Shown here: positions 11,050 to 19,547 of the stretch, piece after piece
How the letters are laid out: the number at the start of each line of letters is the position of its first letter
How positions within the stretch are numbered: the first letter of the stretch is position 1
DNA from: Bacillota bacterium
Lineage (GTDB): Bacteria; Bacillota; Sulfobacillia; Thermaerobacterales; RSA17
Assembly: GCA_017577485.1 (NCBI GenBank)
Contig: PKRI01000029.1
Location: 1-27,958, forward strand
DNA: 27,958 nt
Direction: 5' to 3'
Translations under genes and position numbers: made by a program
Notes under the pieces: generated by a model
The model's database searches: none
What the model was told of the DNA's origin: nothing
The model's input: only the letters and a program-made list of their open reading frames with translations

Positions 11050-11751
11050 ATGGAGACCACGACCCTCAAGGGCCGCCGCATCCTGGTGGTGGACGACGAC
11101 CGGCGCATCACTTCGGTGCTGCGCCGCGGCCTGGAGCGCGCCGGCTGCCGGGTGACGGCCGCCCACGACGGGCCCGAGGGCCTGCGCATGGCCCAGGAGG
11201 ACCCGCCCGACGCCGTGGTCCTGGACGTGATGATGCCGGGGATGGACGGCATCGAGGTCTGCCGCCGGCTGCGGTCGGTGCAGCCGGACCTGCCGGTGCT
11301 GATGCTGACGGCCCGCGACGAGGTGCCCGATCGGGTCCAGGGCCTGGACGCCGGCGCCGACGACTACCTGGTCAAGCCCTTTGCCTTCGCGGAACTGGAG
11401 GCGCGGCTGCGGGCCATCCTGCGGCGGCGGCAGCCGCGGCCGTCCCAGGTGCTGCGGTTCGCGGACCTGGAACTGAACGTCGGCACCCGCACGGGCCGCC
11501 GCGGCGACCGGTCCTTCAGCCTGACGGCCAAGGAATTTCAGGTGCTGGAGTTGCTGATGCGCAACCCGCGGCAGGTGCTGCCGGCCGAGACCATCCTGGA
11601 GCGGGTGTGGGGCTGGGAGTTCGAGGGCGACATCAACATCGTCCAGGCGTACGTCATGCGCCTGCGGCAGAAGACCGAGGCGGGCGGTGAGCCGCGCCTG
11701 ATCCACACCGTGCGCAACCAGGGATACGTGCTGCGGGAGGAGCAGCCGTGA
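11050..11751 (+). CDS. OmpR/PhoB-family response regulator
   Basis: 233 aa. Receiver domain (residues about 9-120): acidic pocket in LVVDDD, phosphoacceptor Asp59 in VVLDVMMPGMDG, conserved Thr in LMLTARDE and Lys in YLVKPFAF. C-terminal winged-helix DNA-binding domain (about 140-230) with the typical SLTAKEFQVLELLM and HTVRNQGYVLR. Start at ATG 11050, preceded by GGAGGT about 10 nt upstream; the gene begins 25 bp after the protease stop. Its stop overlaps the kinase start (GTGA), so the pair is translationally coupled. It is likely the output of the kinase that follows and a candidate regulator of the upstream protease gene. Target sites cannot be assigned from sequence, although the repeat element before the protease gene is an obvious place to test. 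Confidence 0.95.
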   Translation: METTTLKGRRILVVDDDRRITSVLRRGLERAGCRVTAAHDGPEGLRMAQEDPPDAVVLDVMMPGMDGIEVCRRLRSVQPDLPVLMLTARDEVPDRVQGLDAGADDYLVKPFAFAELEARLRAILRRRQPRPSQVLRFADLELNVGTRTGRRGDRSFSLTAKEFQVLELLMRNPRQVLPAETILERVWGWEFEGDINIVQAYVMRLRQKTEAGGEPRLIHTVRNQGYVLREEQP

Positions 11752-13337
11752 AGGAAGAGGCTGGGCAGGAGAAACCGGGGGATGGGCGGCCGCTGAAGTT
11801 CCCCGGGCGCCCGCTGCCCATCCGCTGGCGGCTGGCGCTGGGCTACGGGCTGGCCATGTTCCTGACGCTGACCCTGTTCAGCGGCGCCCTTTACACCGTG
11901 CTGCTCCGGAGCACGCTGGACGACGTCGACGAGCGCCTGGCCGCCGAGGCGGAGCGGCTGGCGGCGCAGATCGCGTGGGCCGGCGGTTCCGGATCCCTGC
12001 ACGGCATGCGGGTCCCCGCCGTCAACCGCATCAAGATGGCCACCCTGCTGCTGGAGATCCGCGGCCCCTCGGGTCAGGTGCTGTACCGGTCCGCCAACCT
12101 GGCCGACCAGCCCATCCCGGCCGGCGGGGTAGGCGCGGCGCGGGCCCGCTTCGACACGGTCCGGGTCGACGACACGCCCCTGCGGATCTACACCCTGCCC
12201 GTCAGGACGGCCGGCGGGATCGTCCACGTGGTGGCCGCCCGGGTCATCGACGCCGAGGAGGCGTTCCTGGGCCGGCTGCGCTGGACCCTGGTGCTGGCCA
12301 ACGCCGGCCTGTTGGTCCTGACCGGCGCCCTGGCGGTGTTCATCGCGGGTCGGGGGCTGAGGCCCCTGGCCCAGATCGCCCAGACGGCGCGGGAGATCGG
12401 CCGCAGCCGCGACTTCAGCCGCCGCGTGGCCCTGGACCTGCCCGACGACGAGGTGGGCCAGCTGGCCAGCGAGTTCAATCTGATGCTGGACCGCATCGCC
12501 GAGGCCTACGAGGAGAAGGACCGTGCCTATCGCCAGGCCCAGGAGGCTTACGAGGCCCAGCGGCGGTTCGCCGCCGACGCTTCCCACGAACTGCGCACGC
12601 CGCTGACGGTGCTCCAGGCCAACCTGGAACTGCTGCAGGAAGACCCGGGCGACCCCGCCGAACGTCAGGAGGCGCTGGCCGACATGCAGGCCGAGGTCCG
12701 GCGCATGACGCGACTGGTCAACGACCTGCTGGTGCTGGCCCGCGCCGACGCCGGGCGGCGCCTGCAGTTGCGGCCCACCCGGCTGCGCCCCATTCTTGAA
12801 TCGGTGGTGCACCGCGCCCGGACCATCGCCGGCGGGCGCGCCGTGGAACTGCAGGCGGCCGACGTGACGCTGCCGGCCGACCCCGACGCCCTGGAGCAGC
12901 TGCTCTGGATCCTGGTGGAAAACGCCGTCAAGTACACGGCGGAGGACGGCTGGATCCGGGTGGAGGCTGCGGTGGAGGGACCGGCGGAGGCGGGTGCCGG
13001 AAGCGGTGGCCCAGACGCCGGCCACCTGGTGGTGCGGGTGCGCGACAACGGCATCGGCATCCCGCCCGACCAGCAGGAACGAATTTTCGAGCGGTTTTAC
13101 CGGGCGCCGGAGGCGCGGGCCTGCGACGGCTCCGGCCTCGGGCTGGCCATCGCCCGCTGGATCGTGAGCCAGCACGGGGGCCGCATCGAGGTGGCCAGCA
13201 GTCCCGGTGAGGGGAGCGAGTTTAGGGTTCGGCTGCCGCTGGGCGGCGGTGGCGCGCGGGGCGACGCGCCGGGCGGCCCGGTGCCTGATCCGGCGGGCGA
13301 CCCGCCGGGCGACGCGCCGCCGGCGAGCGGCCGTTGA
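11748..13337 (+). CDS. Membrane sensor histidine kinase (HAMP, HisKA, HATPase)
   Basis: 529 aa. TM1 at about residues 27-51, an extracytoplasmic sensor region of about 125 residues with no domain I can name, TM2 at about 176-201, HAMP at about 202-254, HisKA with phosphoacceptor His280 in DASHELRTPLTV. The HATPase domain has N box ENAVKYT, G1 DNGIGIP, F box IFERFY and G2 GSGLGLAIARW. The start GTG 11748 overlaps the regulator stop (GTGA). The C-terminus carries a 30-residue Gly/Asp/Pro-rich tail (GGGARGDAPGG and on) that is not part of the domain. The architecture matches CssS/MprB-type kinases that sense envelope protein stress. Linking it to misfolded secreted protein rests on the neighbouring HtrA-type gene and is inference. 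Confidence 0.95.
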   Translation: MKEEAGQEKPGDGRPLKFPGRPLPIRWRLALGYGLAMFLTLTLFSGALYTVLLRSTLDDVDERLAAEAERLAAQIAWAGGSGSLHGMRVPAVNRIKMATLLLEIRGPSGQVLYRSANLADQPIPAGGVGAARARFDTVRVDDTPLRIYTLPVRTAGGIVHVVAARVIDAEEAFLGRLRWTLVLANAGLLVLTGALAVFIAGRGLRPLAQIAQTAREIGRSRDFSRRVALDLPDDEVGQLASEFNLMLDRIAEAYEEKDRAYRQAQEAYEAQRRFAADASHELRTPLTVLQANLELLQEDPGDPAERQEALADMQAEVRRMTRLVNDLLVLARADAGRRLQLRPTRLRPILESVVHRARTIAGGRAVELQAADVTLPADPDALEQLLWILVENAVKYTAEDGWIRVEAAVEGPAEAGAGSGGPDAGHLVVRVRDNGIGIPPDQQERIFERFYRAPEARACDGSGLGLAIARWIVSQHGGRIEVASSPGEGSEFRVRLPLGGGGARGDAPGGPVPDPAGDPPGDAPPASGR

Positions 13338-13369
13338 TCGTCCGATCCATTGTGAGGGGGGAATCCTGC

Positions 13370-14527
13370 ATGAGGAACCGCGTGCTCGCTCTGGTGACGG
13401 TGCTGGCGCTGAGCGCGCTGTTCATCTTCCCCGCAGCGGCGTCGGCGCAGATCACCCTGTGGACCCAGTACCCGTCGGTGACGGTCAACGCCGGGGACCG
13501 GGTGACCTTCCCGCTGTGGATCAAGAACTCGTCGTCCGCCAGCCGGACCGTCCAGCTGGAGGTCGTCGAGGTGCCCGACGGCTGGGAGACGGTCCTCCGC
13601 GGGTCCGGCCGGCTGGTCAACGCGGCGTACGTCGAGGGCAGCGATTCCGTCAGCGTGGACCTGCAGGTCAACGTGCCCGCCGGCACCGCGCCCGGCGACT
13701 ACGGGATCACCGTGCGGGCGTCCGGCGCCGATGTCGCCTCGGAGCTGGACCTGACCGTTCGCGTGGCCGAGGGCGGCACCGGCGTGTCGGAACTGGACGT
13801 GGAGTATCCCGTGCTGCAGGGGTCGGCCGGGGCCCGCTTCGACTTCCGCCTGACCCTGCGCAACGACGGTCCCGAGCGGCAGCTCTACGCGCTGAGCGCT
13901 GAGGTGCCCCAGGGCTGGCAGGTGACCTTCAAGCCCACCTCCAGCAGCCAGCAGGTGACGTCGCTGCCGGTGGACGGCGGCAGCAGCGAGCGCTTCGACG
14001 TGCAGATCCAGACACCGAGCCGCGCCGAGGCGGGGCAGTACCTGATCCCCGTTCGGGCCGAGGCGCCCGGCGCCGCCCTCGAGACCGAACTGCAGGTGGT
14101 CATCACCGGTTCCTATGAGATCCGCGTGGCGCCGGCCGACGAGCGCTTCAGCTTCCGCGCCCAGGCCGGCCGGGCCACCGAGGTGCCGCTGGTGGTGTTC
14201 AACGACGGCACCGCCCCGCTGGAGGGCGTTACCCTGTCGGCTTCGGCGCCGGCCGAGTGGACGGTGGAGTTTGAGCCGGAGTCCATCGACCAGATCCCGC
14301 CGGGCGAGTACCGCGAGGTGACGGCCCGGGTCACGCCCAAGGCCCAGGCCCTGGCCGGCGACTACATGGTCACCGTCACCGGCAGCGCCCGCCAGGCGTC
14401 GTCGGACCGGGCCGAGTTCCGGGTCAGCGTGACCACGTCCACCCTCTGGGGTTGGGTGGGCCTTGCCCTGGTGGCGGCCGCGGTGGCCGGGACCTTCGGC
14501 GTCTTCCAGAAGTACGGCCGGCGGTGA
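13370..14527 (+). CDS. Secreted, membrane-anchored NEW3-domain protein
   Basis: 385 aa. Start at ATG 13370, with GAGGGGGGAA about 7 nt upstream; the open frame from 13334 would add 12 residues without a site. N-terminal signal peptide (residues 1-24, basic MRNR, then a hydrophobic core, cleavage near AASA). The body is all-beta, about three repeats of roughly 100 residues (about 27-125, 130-240, 245-350) with motifs such as VTFPLWIKNSSSASRTVQLE, FDFRLTLRNDGPERQLY and EVPLVVFNDGTAPLEG. This fits NEW3 (NPCBM-associated) or COG1470-type Ig-like domains. A C-terminal membrane helix (about 359-380) ends in KYGRR, placing the body outside. Such proteins commonly sit beside NosF/NosY-type ABC genes, as here (ATPase 15 bp downstream). 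It may act as the exporter's extracellular partner; the substrate is unknown. Confidence 0.85.
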   Translation: MRNRVLALVTVLALSALFIFPAAASAQITLWTQYPSVTVNAGDRVTFPLWIKNSSSASRTVQLEVVEVPDGWETVLRGSGRLVNAAYVEGSDSVSVDLQVNVPAGTAPGDYGITVRASGADVASELDLTVRVAEGGTGVSELDVEYPVLQGSAGARFDFRLTLRNDGPERQLYALSAEVPQGWQVTFKPTSSSQQVTSLPVDGGSSERFDVQIQTPSRAEAGQYLIPVRAEAPGAALETELQVVITGSYEIRVAPADERFSFRAQAGRATEVPLVVFNDGTAPLEGVTLSASAPAEWTVEFEPESIDQIPPGEYREVTARVTPKAQALAGDYMVTVTGSARQASSDRAEFRVSVTTSTLWGWVGLALVAAAVAGTFGVFQKYGRR

Positions 14528-14542
14528 GGGAGGCGACGGACC

Positions 14543-15583
14543 GTGAGCGATCCGGTGACGGCCGCCGTGCAGCCGTCCCCCTCGCCGCAGCGGCGGGAGC
14601 CGGGGCGGGAACCGGTCATCCGGACGTCGGCCCTGACGCGACGCTACGATGAGGTCACGGCCGTCGACGCCCTGGACCTGGAGATCTACGAAGGCGAGAT
14701 CTTCGGCCTGCTGGGTCCCAACGGCGCCGGCAAGACCACCACGATCCTGATGCTGCTGGGGCTCACGGAGCCCACGTCGGGGCAGGCCGCGGTGCTGGGC
14801 CGGGACCCGACCCGCGAGCCCCTGGAGATCAAGCGCCTGACGGGCTATCTGCCCGACAACGTGGGCTTCTACGACCACATGACGGGCCGGGAGAACCTGC
14901 GTTACACGGCGCGGCTCAACGGGATCCCGGACGCCGAGGCTGAGGTGCGCATCGAGCGGCTGCTGGAGCAGGTGGGCCTGACGGAGGCCGCCGACCGGCG
15001 GGTGGGCGGCTACTCCCGGGGTATGCGCCAGCGGCTGGGCCTGGCCGACGTGCTGATCAAGGAGCCGCGCCTGGTGATCCTGGACGAGCCCACCACGGGC
15101 CTGGACCCCGAGGGCGCCGCGGAACTGCTGCGGCTGATCACGGAACTGCGCGACCGTCACGGCGTGACGGTGATGCTGTCGTCCCACCAGCTGCAGCAGG
15201 TGCAGCAGATCTGCGACCGGGTGGGGATCTTCGTCGGCGGCCGGCTCATCGCGTGCGGGCCCATCGACACGCTGGCCCGGCAGATCTTCGGCGATGCCCC
15301 CCTGCTGGAGGTGGAGTGCGCGCCGGTGGACGACGGTGCCCTGTCCGCCGTGCGGGGCGTGGACGGGGTGCTGGAGATCGACCGCGAGGGCCCGCGGCTG
15401 CTGGTGCGGGCCGAGCGGGACGTGCGGCCCGAGGTGGCGGCGGCGCTGGTCAAGGCCGGCTACCGGCTGCTGCGCCTGGACCTGCGCAGCCACAGCCTGG
15501 AAGAGATCTACCGCAGGTACTTCCGGGAGGGATCGCGCCATGGCGACGACGCCGACGGCGGGAACCGGCGCCGGGCCCGCTGA
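14543..15583 (+). CDS. ABC transporter ATPase (ABC-2 / NosF-CcmA type)
   Basis: 346 aa cytoplasmic ATPase that should power the permease encoded next. Walker A GPNGAGKTT (about 58-66), signature GGYSRGMRQRLGLA (about 155), Walker B LVILDEPTTGLD (about 176), H-loop SSHQLQQV (about 213). The 100-residue C-terminal extension is the type seen in ABC-2 exporters; its final part runs into the next gene. Start GTG 14543 with GAGGGAGG about 9 nt upstream; 15 bp from the preceding stop. The 3' end overlaps the permease gene by 44 bp, with the permease ribosome binding site inside this gene, so the two are probably made together. The substrate cannot be told from sequence. Confidence 0.95.
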   Translation: MSDPVTAAVQPSPSPQRREPGREPVIRTSALTRRYDEVTAVDALDLEIYEGEIFGLLGPNGAGKTTTILMLLGLTEPTSGQAAVLGRDPTREPLEIKRLTGYLPDNVGFYDHMTGRENLRYTARLNGIPDAEAEVRIERLLEQVGLTEAADRRVGGYSRGMRQRLGLADVLIKEPRLVILDEPTTGLDPEGAAELLRLITELRDRHGVTVMLSSHQLQQVQQICDRVGIFVGGRLIACGPIDTLARQIFGDAPLLEVECAPVDDGALSAVRGVDGVLEIDREGPRLLVRAERDVRPEVAAALVKAGYRLLRLDLRSHSLEEIYRRYFREGSRHGDDADGGNRRRAR

Positions 15584-16670
15584 ACGGGGGCCCGGCGGGG
15601 CGCCGGCGGCGGGTTCCGGCCCCGCGGCGGTGCAGCCGGGTCCGGGTGACGCCGCCGCGCCGGTCGAGGGGTTCGCGGCGCGGCTGGGCCGCCTGGTGGC
15701 CGACCTGGTCCGCGAGCCCTACCGCTCGGGCCTGGCGCCCATCGTCCGCAAGGAACTGGCCGACAACCTGCTGGGCAGCCGCTTCGTGATCCTGGCGGGG
15801 CTCGTCTTCGTCACCACCCTGGCCGGGCTGTACGTGGCCGCCCAGACCATCCGCAACAATGTGGGCACGGGCGTGTTCGACCAGTTCGTATTCCTGAAGC
15901 TCTTCACCACCGGGGACCCGCAGCGGCAGCTGCCGTCGCTGGTGTCGTTCCTGGCCTTCTTCACGCCGCTGGTGGGCCTGGCCTTGGGCTTCGACGCCAT
16001 CAACGGCGAGGAGTCGCGGCGCACGCTCAGCCGCCTGCTGGCCCAGCCCATCCACCGCGACGCCGTCATCAACGGCAAGTTCGTGGCGGGGCTGCTGACC
16101 ATCGCCCTGATGCTGGCGGTGCTGGCCCTGCTGATCTCGGGCCTCGGGCTGCGGATGATCGGCGTGCCGCCCAGCGGTGAGGAAGTGGGCCGGCTGCTGG
16201 TCTTCTTCCTGGTGACGCTGCTTTACGTGGCCTTCTGGCTGAGCCTGTCGATCCTGTTCTCGGTGCGGTTCCGGCAGGCGTCCACGTCGGCCCTGGCGGG
16301 GATCGCCGTGTGGCTGTTCTTCGCCCTGTTCGGCACGCTGGTGGCCGACCTGCTGGCCGACGTGCTGGTGCCGCTGGGCGACGTGGTCACGGTGGAACGC
16401 CAGCTGCGCCACGAGACGGTCACCCTGTGGCTGAAGCGGCTTTCGCCGCCGTTCCTCTACAGCGAGGCGGTGGCGGCGCTGCTGGACCCCGAGATGCGGC
16501 ATCTGGGCCTGGTGCTGATCACGGAATACATCGGCGCCGTGCCCGGCTCGCTGCCGCTGAGCCAGAGCCTGCTTTTGATCTGGCCCCACGTGACGCTGCT
16601 GGCGGGCGCCACGCTGGCCATCTTCTGCATCTCGTACGTGCTGTTCATGCGGCGCGAGGTGCGGGCATGA
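15540..16670 (+). CDS. ABC-2 type permease (NosY-like)
   Basis: 376 aa. ATG 15540 is chosen because GGGAGG lies about 10 nt upstream and the open frame 5' of it is the alternative frame of the ATPase gene. A roughly 60-residue Ala/Gly/Pro-rich cytoplasmic tail precedes the core. The core starts with PIVRKELADNLLGSRFVILAG, a typical ABC-2 entry, followed by about six hydrophobic segments (first at about 83-100, last at about 350-368). A loop near FDAINGEESRRTLSRLL carries the ABC-2 'E-x-x-x-x-T' coupling motif. With the ATPase and the NEW3 protein it makes a complete exporter set, last in the operon, with a strong terminator about 30 bp downstream. Confidence 0.92.
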   Translation: MATTPTAGTGAGPAERGPGGAPAAGSGPAAVQPGPGDAAAPVEGFAARLGRLVADLVREPYRSGLAPIVRKELADNLLGSRFVILAGLVFVTTLAGLYVAAQTIRNNVGTGVFDQFVFLKLFTTGDPQRQLPSLVSFLAFFTPLVGLALGFDAINGEESRRTLSRLLAQPIHRDAVINGKFVAGLLTIALMLAVLALLISGLGLRMIGVPPSGEEVGRLLVFFLVTLLYVAFWLSLSILFSVRFRQASTSALAGIAVWLFFALFGTLVADLLADVLVPLGDVVTVERQLRHETVTLWLKRLSPPFLYSEAVAALLDPEMRHLGLVLITEYIGAVPGSLPLSQSLLLIWPHVTLLAGATLAIFCISYVLFMRREVRA

Positions 16671-16702
16671 GGACGACCTCATGGCCGGCCCAGTCAGCGG
16701 GT

Positions 16703-16738
16703 GAGGCGGGAGCGGCCGCGCTCCCGCCTCTTCGTTTG
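16703..16738 (+). terminator. Intrinsic terminator of the htrA-ABC operon
   Basis: A perfect 12-bp stem (16703-16714 with 16719-16730) closing a 4-base loop, followed by CTTCGTTTGTG. It lies between the permease stop and the convergent 3' end of the Bce-type permease. The T-rich tail is on the plus side only, so it mainly serves the plus-strand operon. Confidence 0.75.
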
Positions 16739-16776
16739 TGTGGCGCGGCGGCGCGGGACCCGGGGCTGCCGGCGTC

Positions 16777-18681
16777 TCAGCCGCCCAGCCGCAGCGACCG
16801 CCAGTAGAAGCCCTGGACGGCCAGGAAGTACAGGGCGTAGAGGACCAGATAGCCCAGCGCCATCAACCAGCCGTAGTGGATGACGCTGTACCCCACCGTG
16901 ATGCTCAGGGCCCGCATGGCGAAGGTGAAGTGGACGGACCCGATCAGGAAGGGGACGAAGAACAGCGTCACCAGCTGGCGGCGGTTCACCTGCCGCAGCA
17001 GGTCGCGGCCCACGCCCAGATCCGACAGGCGGCGGTAGTACCGCCGGTCGTCCTCGATCTCGGCGGACAGGCGGAAGTAGATCAGGCTGCAGCACGCGGC
17101 GAAGAACACCAGGGAGGCGAACACCGCCATGAACAGGACGATGGACCACTGGGACACCTGATCGTCGTAGCGCACGGCCCGGGACAGGAAGACGTCGCCG
17201 GAGCCGGTGTCCACGTGCTCCCGGACCGCGCTGTGGGCCGCGATGGCCTGTCTGCCCAGGTCCGGCGAGGTGTCCCACGCGGCCAGGGCGATCCGCCGGT
17301 CCTCCGGTGCCTGGGCCGTGAGGCGGGCGAAGGTTTCATCGGCCACCACCAGCGCCCACTGCAGGTAGAACAGGCTGCGGCCCTCGTCGACGTGAGCCAG
17401 TCCCTCAAGGCGCTGGTCTTCCAACGTCAACACGTAGGGTTGGGGGTTGGCGCCGGATACGGGGCCGAATCCCACCGCCAGCGCATCGTCAGGTTCCGGG
17501 GCGGGAAGGGCGGGCTGGCCGGCGGCCTCGCGCATGTCGCGGTAGATGGAGTAGGGAACGAGGATCACCGATCCCATCAGGTCCTGCGAAGACAGGTCGG
17601 CCCAGGCGGTCAGCAGGGACCAGTGGTGCGGGACCTCCAGGCCCTGGTCCTCCAGCAGCATCGTGAAGCCCTCGGCTTCCGCCGCCAGGTCCGCGGCGCC
17701 GGCACCGAACCGGGCGATCTCCAGCGAGTGAACCTGGCCCCGCAGGGCGTCTTCGCGCGCCAGCGCGTAAACGCTGTAGATGGTGCCCATGGCCGTCAGG
17801 ATCACCGCCACCAGCAGGCTCACCGACGTCAGCGTCCGGGCGTTGTCCTTGAGCTTGAACAGCAGCTGGCTCAGGTGCAGGAAGGGCACGGGCCGGTAGA
17901 AGCCCCGCTCGTTCCGGCGCAGCCGGTTGAGCAGGGCGATGCTGCCCTCGTGGATCAGCAGGTAGGTGCCCACGGAAACCATCGCCGTGACTGGCATGGA
18001 CGCCAGGAACATGTGCTCCTGGTCGCCCAGGGCGGCCCAGGCGTACCCCACCGCCAGCAGGACGGTGCCCAGGACCGCCTTGCCGCGGGAGTAGGTCGGG
18101 GGTTCCTTGGTCCGGCGCCGGGACCGGAGCAGTTCGGCGATGGAGTGTTTCATGACCTCGCCGATGGATTGGAGCGACACCGCCGCGAAGATGGCCCCGA
18201 ACACGCCGGCAGTCCGCAGCCACACCGGAGCGCCCGCGTAAACCGGGATGGGCTCCGGCAGGTCCAGGATCACCGAAATCGCCATGAAGAACAGCCGCGC
18301 GAACAGCAGGCCCAGGCCGCTGCCCACGGCCAGGGACGCGGCGGCGGTGATCACGCTCTCCCACAGCAGCAGCCGCACCAGCTGGCCGCGGGTGAAGCCC
18401 ATCAGCCGCATCAGCCCGAACTCCCGCCGGCGGAAGCGGATGAGCGACCCGTGGGCGAACAGCAGGAAGAAGAATGTGAAGGCTGCCACCACCACGGCCC
18501 CGGCGCGCATGGCCGCGACGGCGTAGCGGGCTCCCCGGTACCCGCTCTGGAAGTCGGGGTGCAGGACCACGGCGTTGAACAGGAAGTAGACCATCACGGC
18601 GAAGGCGGCGCTGCCCAGGTACGCCAGGTAGCGGCCCCGGTTGCGCCACAGGTTGCTCCAGGCCACGCGCTTAATGTCCAC
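16777..18681 (-). CDS. BceB-like ABC transporter permease (FtsX-type, ten helices)
   Basis: 634 aa. Permease of a Bce-type system, which senses and removes peptide antibiotics that act on lipid-linked cell-wall precursors. Start GTG 18681 is preferred: GGGAGGT lies 7 nt upstream; GTG 18690 overlaps that site. It begins DIKRVAWSNLWRNRGRYLAYL, the usual amphipathic start followed by TM1. Hydrophobic segments fall into TM1, an FtsX block TM2-4, a middle pair, a large external region (about 310-500) between TM7 and TM8, and a C-terminal TM8-10 block. This is the Bce layout, whose large loop is the ligand-sensing part. It overlaps the ATPase gene by 11 bp. Which peptide it handles cannot be read from sequence. 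Confidence 0.92.
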   Translation of the reverse strand: MDIKRVAWSNLWRNRGRYLAYLGSAAFAVMVYFLFNAVVLHPDFQSGYRGARYAVAAMRAGAVVVAAFTFFFLLFAHGSLIRFRRREFGLMRLMGFTRGQLVRLLLWESVITAAASLAVGSGLGLLFARLFFMAISVILDLPEPIPVYAGAPVWLRTAGVFGAIFAAVSLQSIGEVMKHSIAELLRSRRRTKEPPTYSRGKAVLGTVLLAVGYAWAALGDQEHMFLASMPVTAMVSVGTYLLIHEGSIALLNRLRRNERGFYRPVPFLHLSQLLFKLKDNARTLTSVSLLVAVILTAMGTIYSVYALAREDALRGQVHSLEIARFGAGAADLAAEAEGFTMLLEDQGLEVPHHWSLLTAWADLSSQDLMGSVILVPYSIYRDMREAAGQPALPAPEPDDALAVGFGPVSGANPQPYVLTLEDQRLEGLAHVDEGRSLFYLQWALVVADETFARLTAQAPEDRRIALAAWDTSPDLGRQAIAAHSAVREHVDTGSGDVFLSRAVRYDDQVSQWSIVLFMAVFASLVFFAACCSLIYFRLSAEIEDDRRYYRRLSDLGVGRDLLRQVNRRQLVTLFFVPFLIGSVHFTFAMRALSITVGYSVIHYGWLMALGYLVLYALYFLAVQGFYWRSLRLGG

Positions 18682-19447
18682 CGGACCCACCTCCCAGCAG
18701 CGCCAGCACGTCCAGGATCTGCTGGAAGAAGGCCTGGCGCCCGTCGCCCCGGTGGATCTCGTTGTACAGGGCGCCGTCCCGGATGAAGAGGACGCGGCTG
18801 CAGTAGCTGGCGGCGAAGGGGTCGTGGGTGACCATGACGATGGTCACGTTGAGGCTCTCGTTGAGGTCCCGCAGGATCTCCATGAAAGCCTGGGATGACC
18901 GGGAATCCAGATTGCCGGTGGGCTCGTCGGCCAGGACCAGGGCCGGCTCGTGGATGACGGCCCGCCCGGCCGCGGCTCGCTGCTGCTCGCCGCCGGAGAC
19001 CTCGTCGGGGAAGCGGTCCAGCACGTGCTGGATGCCCAGGCGCTGGGCCAGCGCCTCGACCCGCTGCCGGATCAGGGACGGCGGCTGCCGGTCCAGCACC
19101 AGCGGCAGGGCCATGTTCTCCCGGAGGGTCAGGCTGTCCAGCAGGTTGAAGTCCTGGAACACGAAGCCCAGCCGCTTCCGCCGGAACAGGGCCAGTTCCC
19201 GCTCGGACATGCGGGAGGTGTCGCGGCCCTCCACGGTCACAGTGCCCGAGGTGGGCCGGTCGATGGTGGCCAGGAGGTTGAGGAGGGTGGTCTTGCCACT
19301 GCCGGACGGGCCCATGATGCCCACGAACTCGCCCCGGTCCACGGCCAGGGAGAGGTTGTTCAGGGCCCGGGTGACCGCCCGGCCGCGGCTGCCGTAGATT
19401 TTCGTCAATCCCTGGGCGATCAACACCCGCGTCGTCGTGTCTCTCAT
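18671..19447 (-). CDS. BceA-like ABC transporter ATPase
   Basis: 258 aa. Walker A GPSGSGKTT (about 46-54), Q-loop region VFQDFNLLDSLT, signature VSGGEQQR, Walker B LVLADEPTGNLDS, H-loop VTHDPF. The tail FIRDGALYNEIHRGDGRQAF and FQQILDVLALLGG is characteristic of Bce-type ATPases. Start ATG 19447, with AGGAGCAGGAGA just upstream. Together with the permease it forms the transporter of the module. The 97-bp gap to the kinase gene upstream contains a predicted regulator site and a hairpin around the ribosome binding site (separate entries), consistent with the transporter genes having their own inducible promoter, as in B. subtilis bceAB. Confidence 0.95.
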   Translation of the reverse strand: MRDTTTRVLIAQGLTKIYGSRGRAVTRALNNLSLAVDRGEFVGIMGPSGSGKTTLLNLLATIDRPTSGTVTVEGRDTSRMSERELALFRRKRLGFVFQDFNLLDSLTLRENMALPLVLDRQPPSLIRQRVEALAQRLGIQHVLDRFPDEVSGGEQQRAAAGRAVIHEPALVLADEPTGNLDSRSSQAFMEILRDLNESLNVTIVMVTHDPFAASYCSRVLFIRDGALYNEIHRGDGRQAFFQQILDVLALLGGGSGGH

Positions 19448-19455
19448 GGCGTCTC

Positions 19456-19474
19456 CTGCTCCTTTCGAGAGCAG
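19456..19474 (-). promoter_or_regulatory. Hairpin covering the ribosome binding site of the BceA-like gene
   Basis: Read on the minus strand: CTGCTC (19474-19469), a 7-nt loop, GAGCAG (19461-19456), a 6-bp perfect stem whose 3' arm and loop edge include the AGGAG of the ribosome binding site. It starts 8 nt before the ATG. It could limit translation or stabilise the 5' end; it may also be chance. Confidence 0.35.
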
Positions 19475-19533
19475 GGTAACGGGGACGGGCCGCCGGGTCC
19501 CATCGAATCGGCTTGCAGTTTCGCCCTGAATCC

Positions 19534-19547
19534 TTACGGTTTTGTCA
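19534..19547 (-). promoter_or_regulatory. Predicted BceR-type operator
   Basis: Minus strand TGACA-AAAC-CGTAA. The published-type consensus for BceR-like regulators, as I recall it, is TNACA-N4-TGTAA; the site matches all specified bases but one. It overlaps the kinase stop codon and is centred about 93 bp upstream of the ATPase start, similar to the position of the B. subtilis bceA site. The cognate regulator is encoded two genes away. Motif and position are seen; binding is inferred. Confidence 0.65.

Noticed and set aside
16738..18786. A 682-codon plus-strand frame across the Bce-type transporter genes
   Set aside because: His/Gln-rich shadow of the minus-strand permease, which has clear membrane helices and the Bce layout.
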